Of a stretch of DNA of 64,000 bases, positions 48,657-57,722 are shown in pieces. The stretch spans positions 62,001 to 126,000 of the forward strand of contig NZ_BATQ01000056.1 of NCBI RefSeq assembly GCF_000739635.1, in the 5' to 3' direction. The stretch comes from Verrucomicrobium sp. BvORR034. Its GTDB lineage: Bacteria > Verrucomicrobiota > Verrucomicrobiia > Verrucomicrobiales > Verrucomicrobiaceae. A program made the translations under genes and the position numbers. Each line of letters begins with the position of its first letter. Position 1 is the first letter of the stretch. Below the pieces are notes generated by a model, which was given only the letters and a program-made list of their open reading frames with translations, did no database searches and was not told where the DNA came from.

Positions 48657-49187
48657 CTACTTCTTCAGCAGGATCTCCAGGGCTTCTTCCACCTTGGAGT
48701 TCGAGCAATCGGCCACCACCAGTTTGCCAGTGCGGTCGATGATGTAGTAGTCGGGGTAGCCGTTGACGGCATAGTCTTTGCCAGCCTTGCCGCCGGTATC
48801 GACGGCCACAGGATAGAGGATGCCCTTCTCCTTCACGGTCTCGCGCATTTTCTCAGCCCCTTCCGGGTGGCACACGCCGATGAAGACCACGTCGTTGGCG
48901 TACTTCTTATGGATCTCATTCGCGTGCGGAATACTGGAAATGCAGGGGCCGCACCAAGTGGCCCAGAAGTCGAGAACGATGATCTTGCCCTTCAGATCCG
49001 CCAGCGTCAGGGGCTTGGAGTTCTCCCAGCTCTTGAGCTTGATCTCCGGCGGCGTGGCGCTGTCCTGAAGGTCTTTCAACCTGGCTCGCTTGGGGGCGTC
49101 TCCCTCAAAGACGGAGGAAAGATCTGCGGCATGGGCAACGAACGGAAGGGTCAGTGCGGAGAGAAGCGTAAGGAACGGAAGTTTCAT
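48657..49187 (-). CDS. TlpA/ResA-like periplasmic thioredoxin
   Basis: A 176-residue protein with a signal peptide (residues 1-20, A-H-A end). The thioredoxin motif W-C-G-P-C has C79 and C82 in F-W-A-T-W-C-G-P-C. V-F-I-G-V-C-H-P-E-G and Y-P-D-Y-Y-I-I-D follow, as in TlpA/ResA. It reduces disulfides in the periplasm, for instance in cytochrome c maturation, or delivers electrons to peroxiredoxin-like partners. Y-P-D in place of the usual cis-Pro T-P/V-P region is a small oddity. Confidence 0.9.
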   Translation of the reverse strand: MKLPFLTLLSALTLPFVAHAADLSSVFEGDAPKRARLKDLQDSATPPEIKLKSWENSKPLTLADLKGKIIVLDFWATWCGPCISSIPHANEIHKKYANDVVFIGVCHPEGAEKMRETVKEKGILYPVAVDTGGKAGKDYAVNGYPDYYIIDRTGKLVVADCSNSKVEEALEILLKK

Positions 49188-49332
49188 CGCTGGGATCGGG
49201 TCAGGGTTGTTTGAGACGGGGATTCCGTGGCCGTTTTACTCTTTTGGCTTGCAGAGTACAAGACAATGTTTGGCTTGCGGAATCTCCGGCAGAAGGCTGA
49301 CAACGAAGCGATGCGGCTTCGCTTGAGCTTCG

Positions 49333-50259
49333 TCAGGCCCGCAGCCCGAACGCCGTGTCCATCTCATCGGACACGCCTTTGAGGTAGGCTTGATCGCCCC
49401 CTGCCACTTCGGCTGCGAGCCAGCCATAGAAGTTGATCTCGAGGAGGGCCTTGCGCACGTCCGCGTAGTCGATGTCACCCTGGCCGATGGGGGTGAATTT
49501 GTTCTGGGCGCGGGAGAAGCCTTTGACATCGAGTTTGTAAACCCGCTTGCCCAGGGTGCGAATCCAGCCGCCCATGCTGCCGTATTTCCAGTGGTTGCCG
49601 ATGTCGAACTGCATGCCCACCCAGGGTGAGCTGAAGGCATCGACATACTTGGCCCACTTGTCGGCGGTCTGATCGGACCCACCATTGTGGTCGTAGAGGA
49701 ACTGGTTCCAGACGTTTTCCAGGACGATGGTGACGCCTTCCTCCGCGGCAATGGGAATGGCTTTGGCGATGTTTTCGACCGAGCGGGCCCAGATCTCATT
49801 CTCGGGGCCGTCCTCGCCTTTGCCAGCGACGAGCAGCACGGAGTGTCCGCCCACGGCGCGGGTGTCACGGAGGGCGGTCTTCAGATCCTCCAGGGCCTTG
49901 GACCGTGTGGCCGCATCAGCGCTGGTATGGCGGATGGCCCAGTGGCTGCCGCAAACGGTGCCATCCACAACGAGGCCGGATTCCGCGATGGCCTTTTTGG
50001 TTTCCGCCACGTCCATGCCGGGGGCGTTCATCTCCACGCCCTTGAAGCCTGCGGCAAGGGCGGTCTTGAACTTGTCCGTAAGGCTTCCGTTTGCCTTGAT
50101 CATGCCGATCTTGAGCGTCTTGTAGAGCCGGCCTGCCAGAGCGTCTGGGGTGCCTGCGGCGGGGGCGGTCTGACCCCAGGCGGGAAGTGCAGCGGCTCCC
50201 GCGAGGGCAGCAGTGTGGCGGAGAAACTGGCGGCGGTTCGAGGAAGTAATAGGGCTCAT
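49333..50259 (-). CDS. Tat-exported sugar phosphate isomerase/epimerase (TIM barrel)
   Basis: A 308-residue AP-endonuclease-2-type TIM barrel. The N-terminal N-R-R-Q-F-L-R-H-T-A-A is a twin-arginine signal with the G-A-A-A-L-P-A-W end near residue 29. Inside, G-V-E-M-N-A-P-G, T-I-V-L-E-N-V-W-N and M-Q-F-D-I-G-N-H give metal-binding residues of the xylose-isomerase-like family, with G-Q-G-D-I-D near the end. Such exported enzymes are abundant in Verrucomicrobia and Planctomycetes; most substrates are unknown. It stands alone, 70 bp after a LamG gene on the same strand. Confidence 0.85.
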   Translation of the reverse strand: MSPITSSNRRQFLRHTAALAGAAALPAWGQTAPAAGTPDALAGRLYKTLKIGMIKANGSLTDKFKTALAAGFKGVEMNAPGMDVAETKKAIAESGLVVDGTVCGSHWAIRHTSADAATRSKALEDLKTALRDTRAVGGHSVLLVAGKGEDGPENEIWARSVENIAKAIPIAAEEGVTIVLENVWNQFLYDHNGGSDQTADKWAKYVDAFSSPWVGMQFDIGNHWKYGSMGGWIRTLGKRVYKLDVKGFSRAQNKFTPIGQGDIDYADVRKALLEINFYGWLAAEVAGGDQAYLKGVSDEMDTAFGLRA

Positions 50260-50327
50260 GGTCGTGTCGGAATTGGAGGCTGGATACTTACGGGGTGGTC
50301 GGGCGGTGCTGACGATGAAAATGTCCC

Positions 50328-51254
50328 TTACTCTGGTGCTTTTGTGAGCGCGGTGGCGGCATGGAGGGTGGCGATCTCATCCGCGCCCAAGGCGCGCTGG
50401 AAGACAGCGAGACCTCCCAGCCGGCCGCCGAAGAAATTCCCCGGCTTGCCCCGCACGGACACGCTGCCGACGGTGAACTCGGCACCATCCTCTCCGCCGT
50501 CGAAGAGACCCTCCGCATAGGGGAAGGGGTTGCTGCCTTCGGAGGCGTCAAACTTGCCGTCCAGGTACAGGCGCACCTCTTTGGCATCATAGGTGAGGGT
50601 GAGGCTGTGCCACCCCTCCATGGGGACCACGGACCCGCTGGAAGCGTAGGTGATGCAGAACTCCTCTCCGGGCGTAGGTCCGCCCACACTGGACACATGG
50701 CCCTGGAAGAGGTCTTTGCACGGTTTGCGTTTCATGGTCCGGTGGTCAGTACGGGAGGCGGCATTGAGAAAGAGGCAGTACTGCCGCTTCTTGCGGGACT
50801 CGTCCCACACTCCAGCGATGGCCTGCCAGGCGTGAGGTCGCTCCCGCCTTACCCATGCCATGACCGTGACCTGCGCTCTGGGACCATGTATGTTCAACGA
50901 ACCAAGCTGTTCTCTCGGGATGCGCAGCCACTGGCCGGACTTGATGTGAAGCGCGGTGCCGAAAGGTCCGTCCGCCTCCCGGGCCACGGGGCCGGCCATC
51001 TCCTCCAGGGCATGCGCACCGGGGGCCAGGGAGATGCGTTTGTTTCCTTGATCCTCGCGAAAATCCCAGAAGGCCGCGATCCCTGCCGTCTCCAGGACGG
51101 CGCGCTGCGGGTTCTTTGCCGGAAGTTTTGACGCTTTCCCCTTCTCAGGCACCGCAGCGGTTGGCGCAGCCTTGTCTGGCTCTGCGCCAGTGACGTTTGC
51201 CTGGAGAAAGCTGAGGTTGAAAACGGCAACAAGGGCAAGTCGATGCAGGCTCAT
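50328..51254 (-). CDS. Secreted LamG/concanavalin-like lectin-domain protein
   Basis: A 308-residue protein with a signal peptide (residues 1-24) and a short Lys/Pro linker. The jelly-roll region has V-T-V-M-A-W-V-R-R near 140, [19 protein letters not shown] near 235 and [17 protein letters not shown], the standard LamG_3 pattern. It binds a glycan or protein outside the cytoplasm; no catalytic domain is attached. The start at 51254 was chosen for the signal peptide. Confidence 0.8.
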   Translation of the reverse strand: MSLHRLALVAVFNLSFLQANVTGAEPDKAAPTAAVPEKGKASKLPAKNPQRAVLETAGIAAFWDFREDQGNKRISLAPGAHALEEMAGPVAREADGPFGTALHIKSGQWLRIPREQLGSLNIHGPRAQVTVMAWVRRERPHAWQAIAGVWDESRKKRQYCLFLNAASRTDHRTMKRKPCKDLFQGHVSSVGGPTPGEEFCITYASSGSVVPMEGWHSLTLTYDAKEVRLYLDGKFDASEGSNPFPYAEGLFDGGEDGAEFTVGSVSVRGKPGNFFGGRLGGLAVFQRALGADEIATLHAATALTKAPE

Positions 51255-51366
51255 GGAGGCTATCACGTGAAAAGAACGGCCTCTGCCCAAGGGCGGGAAA
51301 AGCATCCGTCCAGGAAGTGTCAGGCGAATCCATAGAAGAGAGGGCCACTTCAACAAGCGGTTTTGC

Positions 51367-51666
51367 ATGAGAAAGAAAAGCCTTCACCGGTACGATGCGA
51401 CCCAAGCTGGGCATGATTCCCTGATGGTTCTGCTGACGGCCCCGCAGGCTCTGGCGGTGGCGTCCCGGTTGTTGCAGCATCTGCGCACCGGTTCACCCGT
51501 GGTGGAGATTCACCTCGCAGGAGCCCAGATGAGTCTGCGCCCTCCCGCAGAGGCTCCGCCCACTGCACCCATGGTGCGACGACCTCGCCTGCGGAAGAAA
51601 GATCCCGCATTGACGGCAGTGAGCGCAATTGCACCCACGCAACTGACGGGTGGCCTGCGATCTTGA
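51367..51666 (+). CDS. Small hypothetical protein (uncertain)
   Basis: A 99-residue basic protein with a helical middle ([17 protein letters not shown]) and an Arg/Pro-rich end. No domain and no clear Shine-Dalgarno sequence. It lies in the divergent region before a LamG gene. It may be a real small gene or chance. Confidence 0.3.
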   Translation: MRKKSLHRYDATQAGHDSLMVLLTAPQALAVASRLLQHLRTGSPVVEIHLAGAQMSLRPPAEAPPTAPMVRRPRLRKKDPALTAVSAIAPTQLTGGLRS

Positions 51667-51807
51667 AATGTTACCCCCCCCAAATAGCCGCCGACCTTTA
51701 AGCCCCGAGTTCATGCCGTGCATCTTGCATGGTGAGATAGGCGAATGCGTGCTTTTTGCATGATTTTCAGGCCGGGGAGGGGATTTGTTGTTCCATGATG
51801 GAATTGC

Positions 51808-51834
51808 TTAACATGTTCATAATGAGCGTGTTAA
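51808..51834. promoter_or_regulatory. Candidate operator upstream of the sigma factor
   Basis: Inverted repeat TTAACATG-N11-CGTGTTAA with one mismatch, 106 bp before the sigma-factor start. A perfect palindrome TTCCATGATGGAA lies just upstream near 51791. Confidence 0.45.
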
Positions 51835-51940
51835 CTCTTTGAGTGGGCAGGTGGTATGCAGAATGCAAGGGAGATGGATAACCATGGCAGGGCACATCCA
51901 GTCCTGCCGCGAATCTCTCAAACACCTCTCCATCTCACTC

Positions 51941-52555
51941 ATGAACACCATCCTTTTTCCCTCCCCGCTGGCAGAGAATCTCGTTGCGCTGACTGACGAG
52001 GAACTCATGGACCGGATCGTCAACGGGGAGTCCCAGCAGGCACTGGAAGAGCTGTATCGCCGCCATCGTGGGGTGCTGCGCGGAGTGATCACCCGGGTGC
52101 TGGGCGTGGAAGCTGATTCCGATGACGTCCTGCAGGATGTCTTTATCCAGGTCTGGAAACACGCGGGCACCTTCTCCTCCCACAAGGGCAAACTCTTGGG
52201 CTGGCTGATCACCATTGCCCGTCGTCGCGCCCTCGACCGCGTGCGCCAGCTCTCAGCCTATCAGCGCGCCACCAGCCGCTATGAAGCCGCCTCACGCCCG
52301 GAAGTGCACCGTCTGGAGTCCACCTCGGTGGTGGATCAGGAAGTGCGTCAGAATGAGCTTCAAGACGTGCTCAACCGTCTGATTCAGGACCTGCCCAAAG
52401 AGCAGGGCGTGGCCGTGCGTCTGACCTTCTTCAAGGGGCTGAGCCAGCGGGAAATCGCTGCGAGGCTCTCCCTGCCGCTCGGCACGGTGAAGACGAGAAT
52501 TGAGCTCGCCGTGCGCAAGTTGGGTCGCTCCTACGTCTGCCAGGAGGCTGCCTAA
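51941..52555 (+). CDS. ECF-like RNA polymerase sigma factor
   Basis: A 204-residue sigma-70-family protein. Region 2 holds L-T-D-E-E-L-M-D-R-I and D-S-D-D-V-L-Q-D-V-F-I-Q-V-W near 65-78, and region 4 holds L-P-K-E-Q-G-V-A-V-R-L-T-F-F-K-G-L-S-Q-R-E-I-A-A-R-L with G-T-V-K-T-R-I near 182. Regions 1.1 and 3 are absent, as in ECF factors. No anti-sigma gene follows; the next plus-strand gene encodes a lone receiver protein. The start at 51941 is preferred over 51839. Confidence 0.9.
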   Translation: MNTILFPSPLAENLVALTDEELMDRIVNGESQQALEELYRRHRGVLRGVITRVLGVEADSDDVLQDVFIQVWKHAGTFSSHKGKLLGWLITIARRRALDRVRQLSAYQRATSRYEAASRPEVHRLESTSVVDQEVRQNELQDVLNRLIQDLPKEQGVAVRLTFFKGLSQREIAARLSLPLGTVKTRIELAVRKLGRSYVCQEAA

Positions 52556-52861
52556 GGGGTTGTGCTGTGCCCCGGCGTTGGTACCGATGCATCTCACCCT
52601 TCCCGGTTAAGGCGACGTCCTGGCTGTGAAGGGTGGATTGTTTGACAGGGCAGGATGGCGATTCCTTGCATTCTGCCCGGCATTGCCCGGAACTCCCGCG
52701 CACCGTGATTTTCGCACGCGGGCCAATCCTCACAGACGTATCCGGAAGCAAAAAGGCGTATGGAGATCGCATCTCATGTGCGAAGATCTCCGCCCAGCCA
52801 CTTTCGCTTTTATCCTCATTTGTCGCGACTCTGATCTTTCGCCGCCCCCACGAACTTGAAC
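52556..52861. other. Intergenic region, 306 bp, no gene seen
   Basis: Nothing convincing between the sigma factor and the receiver gene. The segment around 52645-52690 repeats GGGCA/TGCCC words (GGGCAGGATG, TGCCCGGCAT, TGCCCGGAAC) and may fold. Confidence 0.35.
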
Positions 52862-53305
52862 ATGCCCGTCACATCGTTTCCCCCGTTAGACCAGCACGTT
52901 GTTTCCATTGCTGTGGTGGATGACCATTCCATCATTTGTGCTGTGTTCCGCAGCATTGCCGAGGACACCCCCGGCCTTACCTTTGCCTGGAGTGCGCCGG
53001 ACGTACGCCAGGGTGCGGCTGCCTTGCAACGGGAGCTGCCAGACCTTCTGGTGGTGGATGTGAATCTGCCGGACGGCAGCGGCTATGAACTGGCGCGTCA
53101 GGCGCTGCAGGAACACCGCAGTCTGAAGGTGCTGGTTGTTTCCACGAACGAAGGCAGGGTCTATTCCGAGCAGGCCCACAAGGCCGGGGCGCGCGGTTTT
53201 GTGAACAAGAACACCTCGCCAGATGAGCTGCTTCACGCCATCAACACCATCCGGAGTGGAGGCACGTACTTCAATCCGGCGTTGAAAGAGCCCGGGTTGG
53301 CCTGA
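52862..53305 (+). CDS. Stand-alone response-regulator receiver protein
   Basis: A 147-residue CheY-like domain without an output domain. V-V-D-D near 19-22 gives the acidic pocket, D66 in V-V-D-V-N-L-P-D is the phospho-acceptor, S95 follows, and K116 lies in V-N-K-N-T-S. L-L-H-A-I-N-T-I-R-S-G-G-T-Y-F is the NarL-like end, so it probably lost an HTH domain during evolution. No histidine kinase is nearby. The start at 52862 was chosen over a TTG at 52856. Confidence 0.85.
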   Translation: MPVTSFPPLDQHVVSIAVVDDHSIICAVFRSIAEDTPGLTFAWSAPDVRQGAAALQRELPDLLVVDVNLPDGSGYELARQALQEHRSLKVLVVSTNEGRVYSEQAHKAGARGFVNKNTSPDELLHAINTIRSGGTYFNPALKEPGLA

Positions 53306-53314
53306 TCGCCCGGC

Positions 53315-53707
53315 TCACTCGAGCTCGCGTTCTATTTCCTCGTCCTCTTCCAGTTCCCGGAGTTCTTCATCGGCTTCATCGAGGCCGCCTTTGACGAGGA
53401 GTTCGGTGCATTTGATCTCGTCCTCCAGAGGAATGCGAGCGATGCGGTCCCCATTCTCCACTCCGGCCTCATCCCAGGAGTGGCCCATGAGAAGGGCATT
53501 TTGTGACACCTCGGGATACTCCTCCAAAATGGTCTCCTCTCCCGAGGGCATGAAGTCCTGCTGATTGAGATCTTCCACCAGGCTTTCCACAGGATCCGGG
53601 GGATCGTCTTCGAAGGGCAGAGCGGGCTCCGCCCGGCGGGGAACGTGAGAGGATGCTTTTGATTTCACGGAGGTGTCGCTTTCTTCTGAATCGCAAGAGC
53701 CCATCAT
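53315..53707 (-). CDS. Small acidic hypothetical protein
   Basis: About 130 residues, strongly acidic in the second half, ending E-L-E-E-D-E-E-I-E-R-E-L-E. M-M-G-S-C-D-S-E-E-S-D at the start allows 53707 or 53704. No known domain. It lies third in a possible minus-strand unit with the 53754-54311 and 54326-54490 genes. Confidence 0.45.
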   Translation of the reverse strand: MMGSCDSEESDTSVKSKASSHVPRRAEPALPFEDDPPDPVESLVEDLNQQDFMPSGEETILEEYPEVSQNALLMGHSWDEAGVENGDRIARIPLEDEIKCTELLVKGGLDEADEELRELEEDEEIERELE

Positions 53708-53753
53708 TTGCGTGTTTGGCCTCGCGTGGTGGGGAGAAGTTCTTGGAGAGCCG

Positions 53754-54311
53754 TCAGACCTCACGCGGCCCACCTGAGCCCTTGGACCACCACGAGCGCA
53801 GGTGCGCGGCCATGCTGGCCATGAAATGATGCAGTCCATCGCGGAGAGAGGCCAGGGGGGATGGCGATTGCAGAAGAGTGGATCGCTTCTCAAGCAACTC
53901 CGCGAGAAAAAGGCTTTGACGGCGAGGGCTGCGCCACCAGGAGGAATTCTCACTGGAGAGGGATTCCATGGTTATCCGGATGTTGGATGGCGTGAGCAGT
54001 TCAGCGGCAGTCGGTGCCTGGCTGCGCACGTAGTTCGACAGAATCTCCGGCAGCTCGGAGTGGTAGTACACCTCAAATTCAGCCGCGAAAAGCTGGGGAT
54101 GCAGGAGGAATCGGTCGGTGTGCCATTCGTTTTTCTTCTCCACCAACTGTCGCCATTGCTCGTAGTCGGACACCGATTCCAGGCGGTTGATGGCCATGTC
54201 GGCCTCAATCTCTGAGAGAGAACTGCGCAGGGTTGCCCCCATGTAGCTCAGGTAGGCCAGCTTCTTGGGCGAAGCAGGCACTGAGTTGGATGTGCTGGAG
54301 CCGGAGTCCAT
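53754..54311 (-). CDS. Hypothetical protein
   Basis: A 185-residue helical protein starting M-D-S-G-S-S-T. It has a segment rich in aromatic residues (F-L-L-H-P-Q-L-F-A-A-E-F-E-V-Y-Y) and a Trp-rich piece (S-S-W-W-R-S-P) near 125. No membrane helix and no known motif. It starts 14 bp after the proline-rich gene and is followed 46 bp later by the acidic gene. Confidence 0.5.
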   Translation of the reverse strand: MDSGSSTSNSVPASPKKLAYLSYMGATLRSSLSEIEADMAINRLESVSDYEQWRQLVEKKNEWHTDRFLLHPQLFAAEFEVYYHSELPEILSNYVRSQAPTAAELLTPSNIRITMESLSSENSSWWRSPRRQSLFLAELLEKRSTLLQSPSPLASLRDGLHHFMASMAAHLRSWWSKGSGGPREV

Positions 54312-54325
54312 GGGAGAATGGAGAT

Positions 54326-54490
54326 TCAGGCAACGAACGGAGGAGTCGAGGGCGGTTCCGATGGGGAGGGGTCTCCTGGCTGCGGGGCAGGCGAAGGAGC
54401 GGGAGGCTCCGGGGCTGGCAGCGGCTCCGCAGGGGTGGGGTCCGACGGCATCGGCTGGGGTGTCTGCGGTTCTGGGTATGAACTGTTCAT
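54326..54490 (-). CDS. Proline-rich small protein
   Basis: A 54-residue Pro/Ser/Glu-rich peptide (P-A-P-E-P-P-A-P-S-P-A-P). Disordered by composition. It is the first gene of the short minus-strand unit; alternatively it is the N-terminus of something else or chance. Confidence 0.35.
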   Translation of the reverse strand: MNSSYPEPQTPQPMPSDPTPAEPLPAPEPPAPSPAPQPGDPSPSEPPSTPPFVA

Positions 54491-54632
54491 GGGGGAATGG
54501 GTCAGAGTTTCACCGGAGATCGGGCGGTGCTGGCAGTTTGGCTGCATTGCACTGCTGGAAAAGACCGGTGTGGGCAACCGCCGGGGTGTGTAGCAACGAT
54601 TTCAACATGAAGCTCGAAAGGAGAAAGGTTCC

Positions 54633-54896
54633 ATGAAAAACCAGACAACATTCAATCTTCGCATCCCTCAGAACACATCGCGTGCGCTCGATATCGCCGC
54701 AGGCAGGACGGGTCTCACCCGGCAGAATGTGTGCCGGCTGGCCATCTCACTGGGATTGAGCCAGCTAAAGAAGGAGGGCTTTCATATCACCACTGCCTTG
54801 CAGCATCGCGCTGAGGCGGAGAATCCTCCAGGAACCGTGATGCTCGCGCAACGCGCTCATGGCGTACCGGGAACGGATTTCCCTGAAGATGGCTGA
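54633..54896 (+). CDS. Ribbon-helix-helix-like small protein
   Basis: An 87-residue protein: F-N-L-R-I-P near residue 7 (candidate beta strand) followed by two helices (A-L-D-I-A-A-G-R-T-G-L and R-Q-N-V-C-R-L-A-I-S-L-G-L), the RHH pattern of CopG/Arc DNA-binding proteins. AAGGAGAAAGG upstream of ATG 54633 is a strong Shine-Dalgarno sequence. It could be a regulator or an orphan antitoxin. Confidence 0.55.
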   Translation: MKNQTTFNLRIPQNTSRALDIAAGRTGLTRQNVCRLAISLGLSQLKKEGFHITTALQHRAEAENPPGTVMLAQRAHGVPGTDFPEDG

Positions 54897-54912
54897 AGGC
54901 CTCCTTCAGGCC

Positions 54913-55872
54913 TCATCGATTGATCGATGCCGGAGGGGCTCCCTGCTTCGGATTCGGAACATGCAGCCCTTGTGCCACCATTTCCTCCAGCACGGAGGCG
55001 GCCACGGTCATGGCGCGGGACTTGGGCACCAGTCCGGAGCCGAACTTGCGCGCATAGCACTTGGTGAACTCCGCTCCGTAAAACAGGATGCATGAGGAGT
55101 AGTACACCCAGAGCAGGAAGACGACGATGGAGCCTGCCGCCCCGTAGCTGGAGGCCACGCCGCTGGTGCCGAGATAGACACTGATGGCGTGCTTCCCGAT
55201 GTTGAACAAGCCCGCGGTGACCACCGCTCCCAGCCAAACATCCCCCCAGCCGACATGCACGTCTGGCAGGAGTTTCAGGATTAACGCAAACAGCACGCTG
55301 ATGACTACAAGCGAGAGGCCAATGTCCCACCATCCCAGGAGCTCCGGGTGCATGGGAACCCATTGGCCAAAGTAGCGCGTGGCTGCTGCGACCGCAGTGC
55401 TCACCAGCAGGGAGGTGAGCAGCAGGAAGCCAATGACGAGCACCATGGAAAAGGACAGGAACTGGTCACGCAGAAGCGTGAACACTGGCCGTCCCGGGCG
55501 GGGGATGACTCCCCATATGGTATTGAGGGCGCCTTTGAGCTCGCCAAACACCCGGGTGGCACCGAAGAGCAACACAGCCACCCCGATCAGGGCCCTCCAG
55601 CCGTTGTTGTCCTCCTGCCACGCATCCAGAATGAATGCCTGGATGGAGTGGCCGGCATCCGCACCCGCCAGAGAGGAGATTTCCGCCACGATCTGCCCCC
55701 GAGCCGCCTGCTCGCCAAAGACAAAGCCCGCCAGTGAGATGCAGATGATCAGAAGGGGGGCCGTGGAAAAGGTGGCGTAGTACGCCAAGGCAGCGCTCAA
55801 ACGAGAGGCATCGTCGTCGATCCACTCCCGTGCTGCGGTACGAAGAAGGGACAAGAAGGCGAGAGGACCCAT
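54913..55872 (-). CDS. YihY/BrkB family membrane protein
   Basis: A 319-residue protein with about six membrane helices and the family phrase L-S-A-A-L-A-Y-Y-A-T-F-S near 24-35, G-A-T-R-V-F-G-E-L-K-G-A-L-N-T-I-W-G near 103-120 and a G-A-E-F-T-K near 280. YihY/BrkB proteins (once called RNase BN, now known not to be RNases) have an unsettled function, possibly transport. Convergent with the RHH-like gene. Confidence 0.9.
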   Translation of the reverse strand: MGPLAFLSLLRTAAREWIDDDASRLSAALAYYATFSTAPLLIICISLAGFVFGEQAARGQIVAEISSLAGADAGHSIQAFILDAWQEDNNGWRALIGVAVLLFGATRVFGELKGALNTIWGVIPRPGRPVFTLLRDQFLSFSMVLVIGFLLLTSLLVSTAVAAATRYFGQWVPMHPELLGWWDIGLSLVVISVLFALILKLLPDVHVGWGDVWLGAVVTAGLFNIGKHAISVYLGTSGVASSYGAAGSIVVFLLWVYYSSCILFYGAEFTKCYARKFGSGLVPKSRAMTVAASVLEEMVAQGLHVPNPKQGAPPASINR

Positions 55873-56003
55873 AACCGGACTTCGCGGAAGCTGGGGGTAT
55901 CGGTCCTCTTTATGCGGAGCAGTGGGTGAGTTTTCACCCTTATTACAGGGCTTGCCAGGCAGCGGGGGATTCTGGTAGAGTGGAGGTCAATTAAAGGAAT
56001 CCT

Positions 56004-56378
56004 ATGAATGCAACCCTCGAAGAAGGGGCAGATTCTGGGGCCGAGCCCGGGCCCGTCAAGACCGCCGTCACCGCCGAACTGGCCCGCAAGCGACGGCGTT
56101 CCGCGATCGAAAGCTGGCTTTCACAGTCTCCCTTCTACGAACCTTTCCGGAAGGTGACTGCGCCGTGCTTCCACTGGCTGGCCCAGCCCACAAATTCGAT
56201 CATCGCCGTTCTGCTGTTGATCCTGGCCCCGTTCATTGGGCTGCTGCTGCTGCCACTCTTTTTGATCCTGATCCCGGTGTTCCTCTTCCTGGCCGTGCTG
56301 GGCTCGATGGCCACGACGGTGAAGACGGACGCAGAGAGCGAAGTTCATGAGTCCGTCACGCAGCACTTTCTGCACTGA
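56004..56378 (+). CDS. Small membrane hypothetical protein
   Basis: A 124-residue protein with a charged N-terminal half (A-R-K-R-R-R-S near 28) and one long or two short membrane helices at 65-102 (I-I-A-V-L-L-L-I-L-A-P-F-I-G-L-L-L-L-P). No family recognised. Confidence 0.5.
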   Translation: MNATLEEGADSGAEPGPVKTAVTAELARKRRRSAIESWLSQSPFYEPFRKVTAPCFHWLAQPTNSIIAVLLLILAPFIGLLLLPLFLILIPVFLFLAVLGSMATTVKTDAESEVHESVTQHFLH

Positions 56379-56403
56379 GCCTGCTGTTGTTGCCTTGAAC
56401 TTG

Positions 56404-57333
56404 TCAGTCGCGGCCGGGTGGCTCATCAAGCCACGCCAGGTCCGGGCCACGTGGCACGATGCGGGTGGGATTGATGTCGTCGTGCGTGATGTAGTAGTGC
56501 CGCTTGATGTGATCAAAGTTGACGGTGTCGGCGATGCCGGGCTGCTGGTACAGGTCCCGCAGGTAGCCTGACAGATGGCGGTAGTTCCGGATGAGCCGCA
56601 GGTTGCACTTGAAATGCCCGTGATAAACGGGGTCAAAGCGGATCAAGGTGCAGAACAGGCGCCAGTCAGTTTCCACGAACTTGGGTCCAAAGAGGAACCT
56701 CTGTGTGCCAAGGTGCTCGTCCAGCTGGTCGAGCGCGGTGAACAGCTCCCGGAAGGCCCTCTCGTAGGCGCTCTGGGTGCTGGCGAAGCCGGCGCGATAC
56801 ACGCCGTTGTTGATGTTCTGGTAGATGAACTCGGATAGGGCGTTCTGCTCCTCCTCCACGGCAGCCGGAAAAAGGTCCACCTCCGTGTGCTGGAGCTCAC
56901 GGAACTCCGTGGCAAACATGCGGCAGATGTCGTCCTCAGAGTTGTTCACGATCTGACGAAGCTCCCGGTCCCAGAGGACAGGCACGGTGACGCGGCCCTG
57001 AAAGCCGGGATCGGTGGCTGTGTAGGCCTCAGACAGGAACTGGAAGTCGTTCACGGGATCGGCCGTGTGGCCGGGACCCTCCCGGAAGGCCCAGCCCCGC
57101 TCATCCCGCACTGGATCCACGACGGTCACGCCCACGGCGTCCTCCAGTCCCAGCAGGTGTCTCACGATGAGCGTCCGGTGTGCCCAAGGGCAGGCCAGAG
57201 AGACATAAAGGTGGTAACGCCCCCGGACGACAGGATGCGGTGTGGAGCCGTTTGTGCTTACCTTGGAGCGAAAGGCATCATCCTGCCGCTCGAATTCGCC
57301 GTCATCAGATTGTTCGTCAGGAAACTGGGCCAT
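56404..57333 (-). CDS. Glutathionyl-hydroquinone reductase (Xi-class GST, YqjG-like)
   Basis: A 309-residue enzyme. The catalytic C48 is in S-L-A-C-P-W-A-H-R, the hallmark C-P-W-A motif. Y-H-L-Y-V before it, T-V-P-V-L-W-D near 140, N-N-S-E-D near 153 and D-P-V-Y-H-G-H-F-K-C-N near 250 complete the family pattern. It reduces glutathionyl-hydroquinones to hydroquinones with a second glutathione. Start at 57333 based on family length. Whether this organism makes glutathione is not known. Confidence 0.92.
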   Translation of the reverse strand: MAQFPDEQSDDGEFERQDDAFRSKVSTNGSTPHPVVRGRYHLYVSLACPWAHRTLIVRHLLGLEDAVGVTVVDPVRDERGWAFREGPGHTADPVNDFQFLSEAYTATDPGFQGRVTVPVLWDRELRQIVNNSEDDICRMFATEFRELQHTEVDLFPAAVEEEQNALSEFIYQNINNGVYRAGFASTQSAYERAFRELFTALDQLDEHLGTQRFLFGPKFVETDWRLFCTLIRFDPVYHGHFKCNLRLIRNYRHLSGYLRDLYQQPGIADTVNFDHIKRHYYITHDDINPTRIVPRGPDLAWLDEPPGRD

Positions 57334-57479
57334 GGGGTGCTGGAGGGTATCTCCATGGAGCAATACGTCTGGATGGCGACGTTTGGCCGTCCAGGAGTGT
57401 TGGCCAGTTTTCCCGGGGAATTCCGGGTCTGTATTCCCCGCAAACTGGGGCTTCTGTATCTGGCAGGACGCCTGGGGGT

Positions 57480-57722
57480 ATGGCACTTTCTCCCATGATA
57501 GCAGCCTTGTCCTTCCTCCCCGTCAAGATCATCGCCGGTGTGGGCCTGTTTTTCACCCTGGCGGCGGGAGTGTACATGATCAAGAATCATCAGCGGCTCT
57601 ATGGCCACGACCCCGAACTCCCCCGGGAGACCAGCGGCGAGCGGGTGTACAGCAAGGCTCAGCTTTGGCTCATCTGGGCGCTGCTGGTGAAGGGGCTCGC
57701 ATTCCTCACCTTTGCCATCTGA
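57480..57722 (+). CDS. Small two-helix membrane protein
   Basis: An 80-residue protein with two membrane helices (I-I-A-G-V-G-L-F-F-T-L-A-A-G-V and L-W-L-I-W-A-L-L-V-K-G-L-A-F-L) linked by a polar loop containing G-E-R-V-Y-S-K-A. Start could also be 57495. Divergent from the GST gene; function unknown. Confidence 0.5.
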   Translation: MALSPMIAALSFLPVKIIAGVGLFFTLAAGVYMIKNHQRLYGHDPELPRETSGERVYSKAQLWLIWALLVKGLAFLTFAI

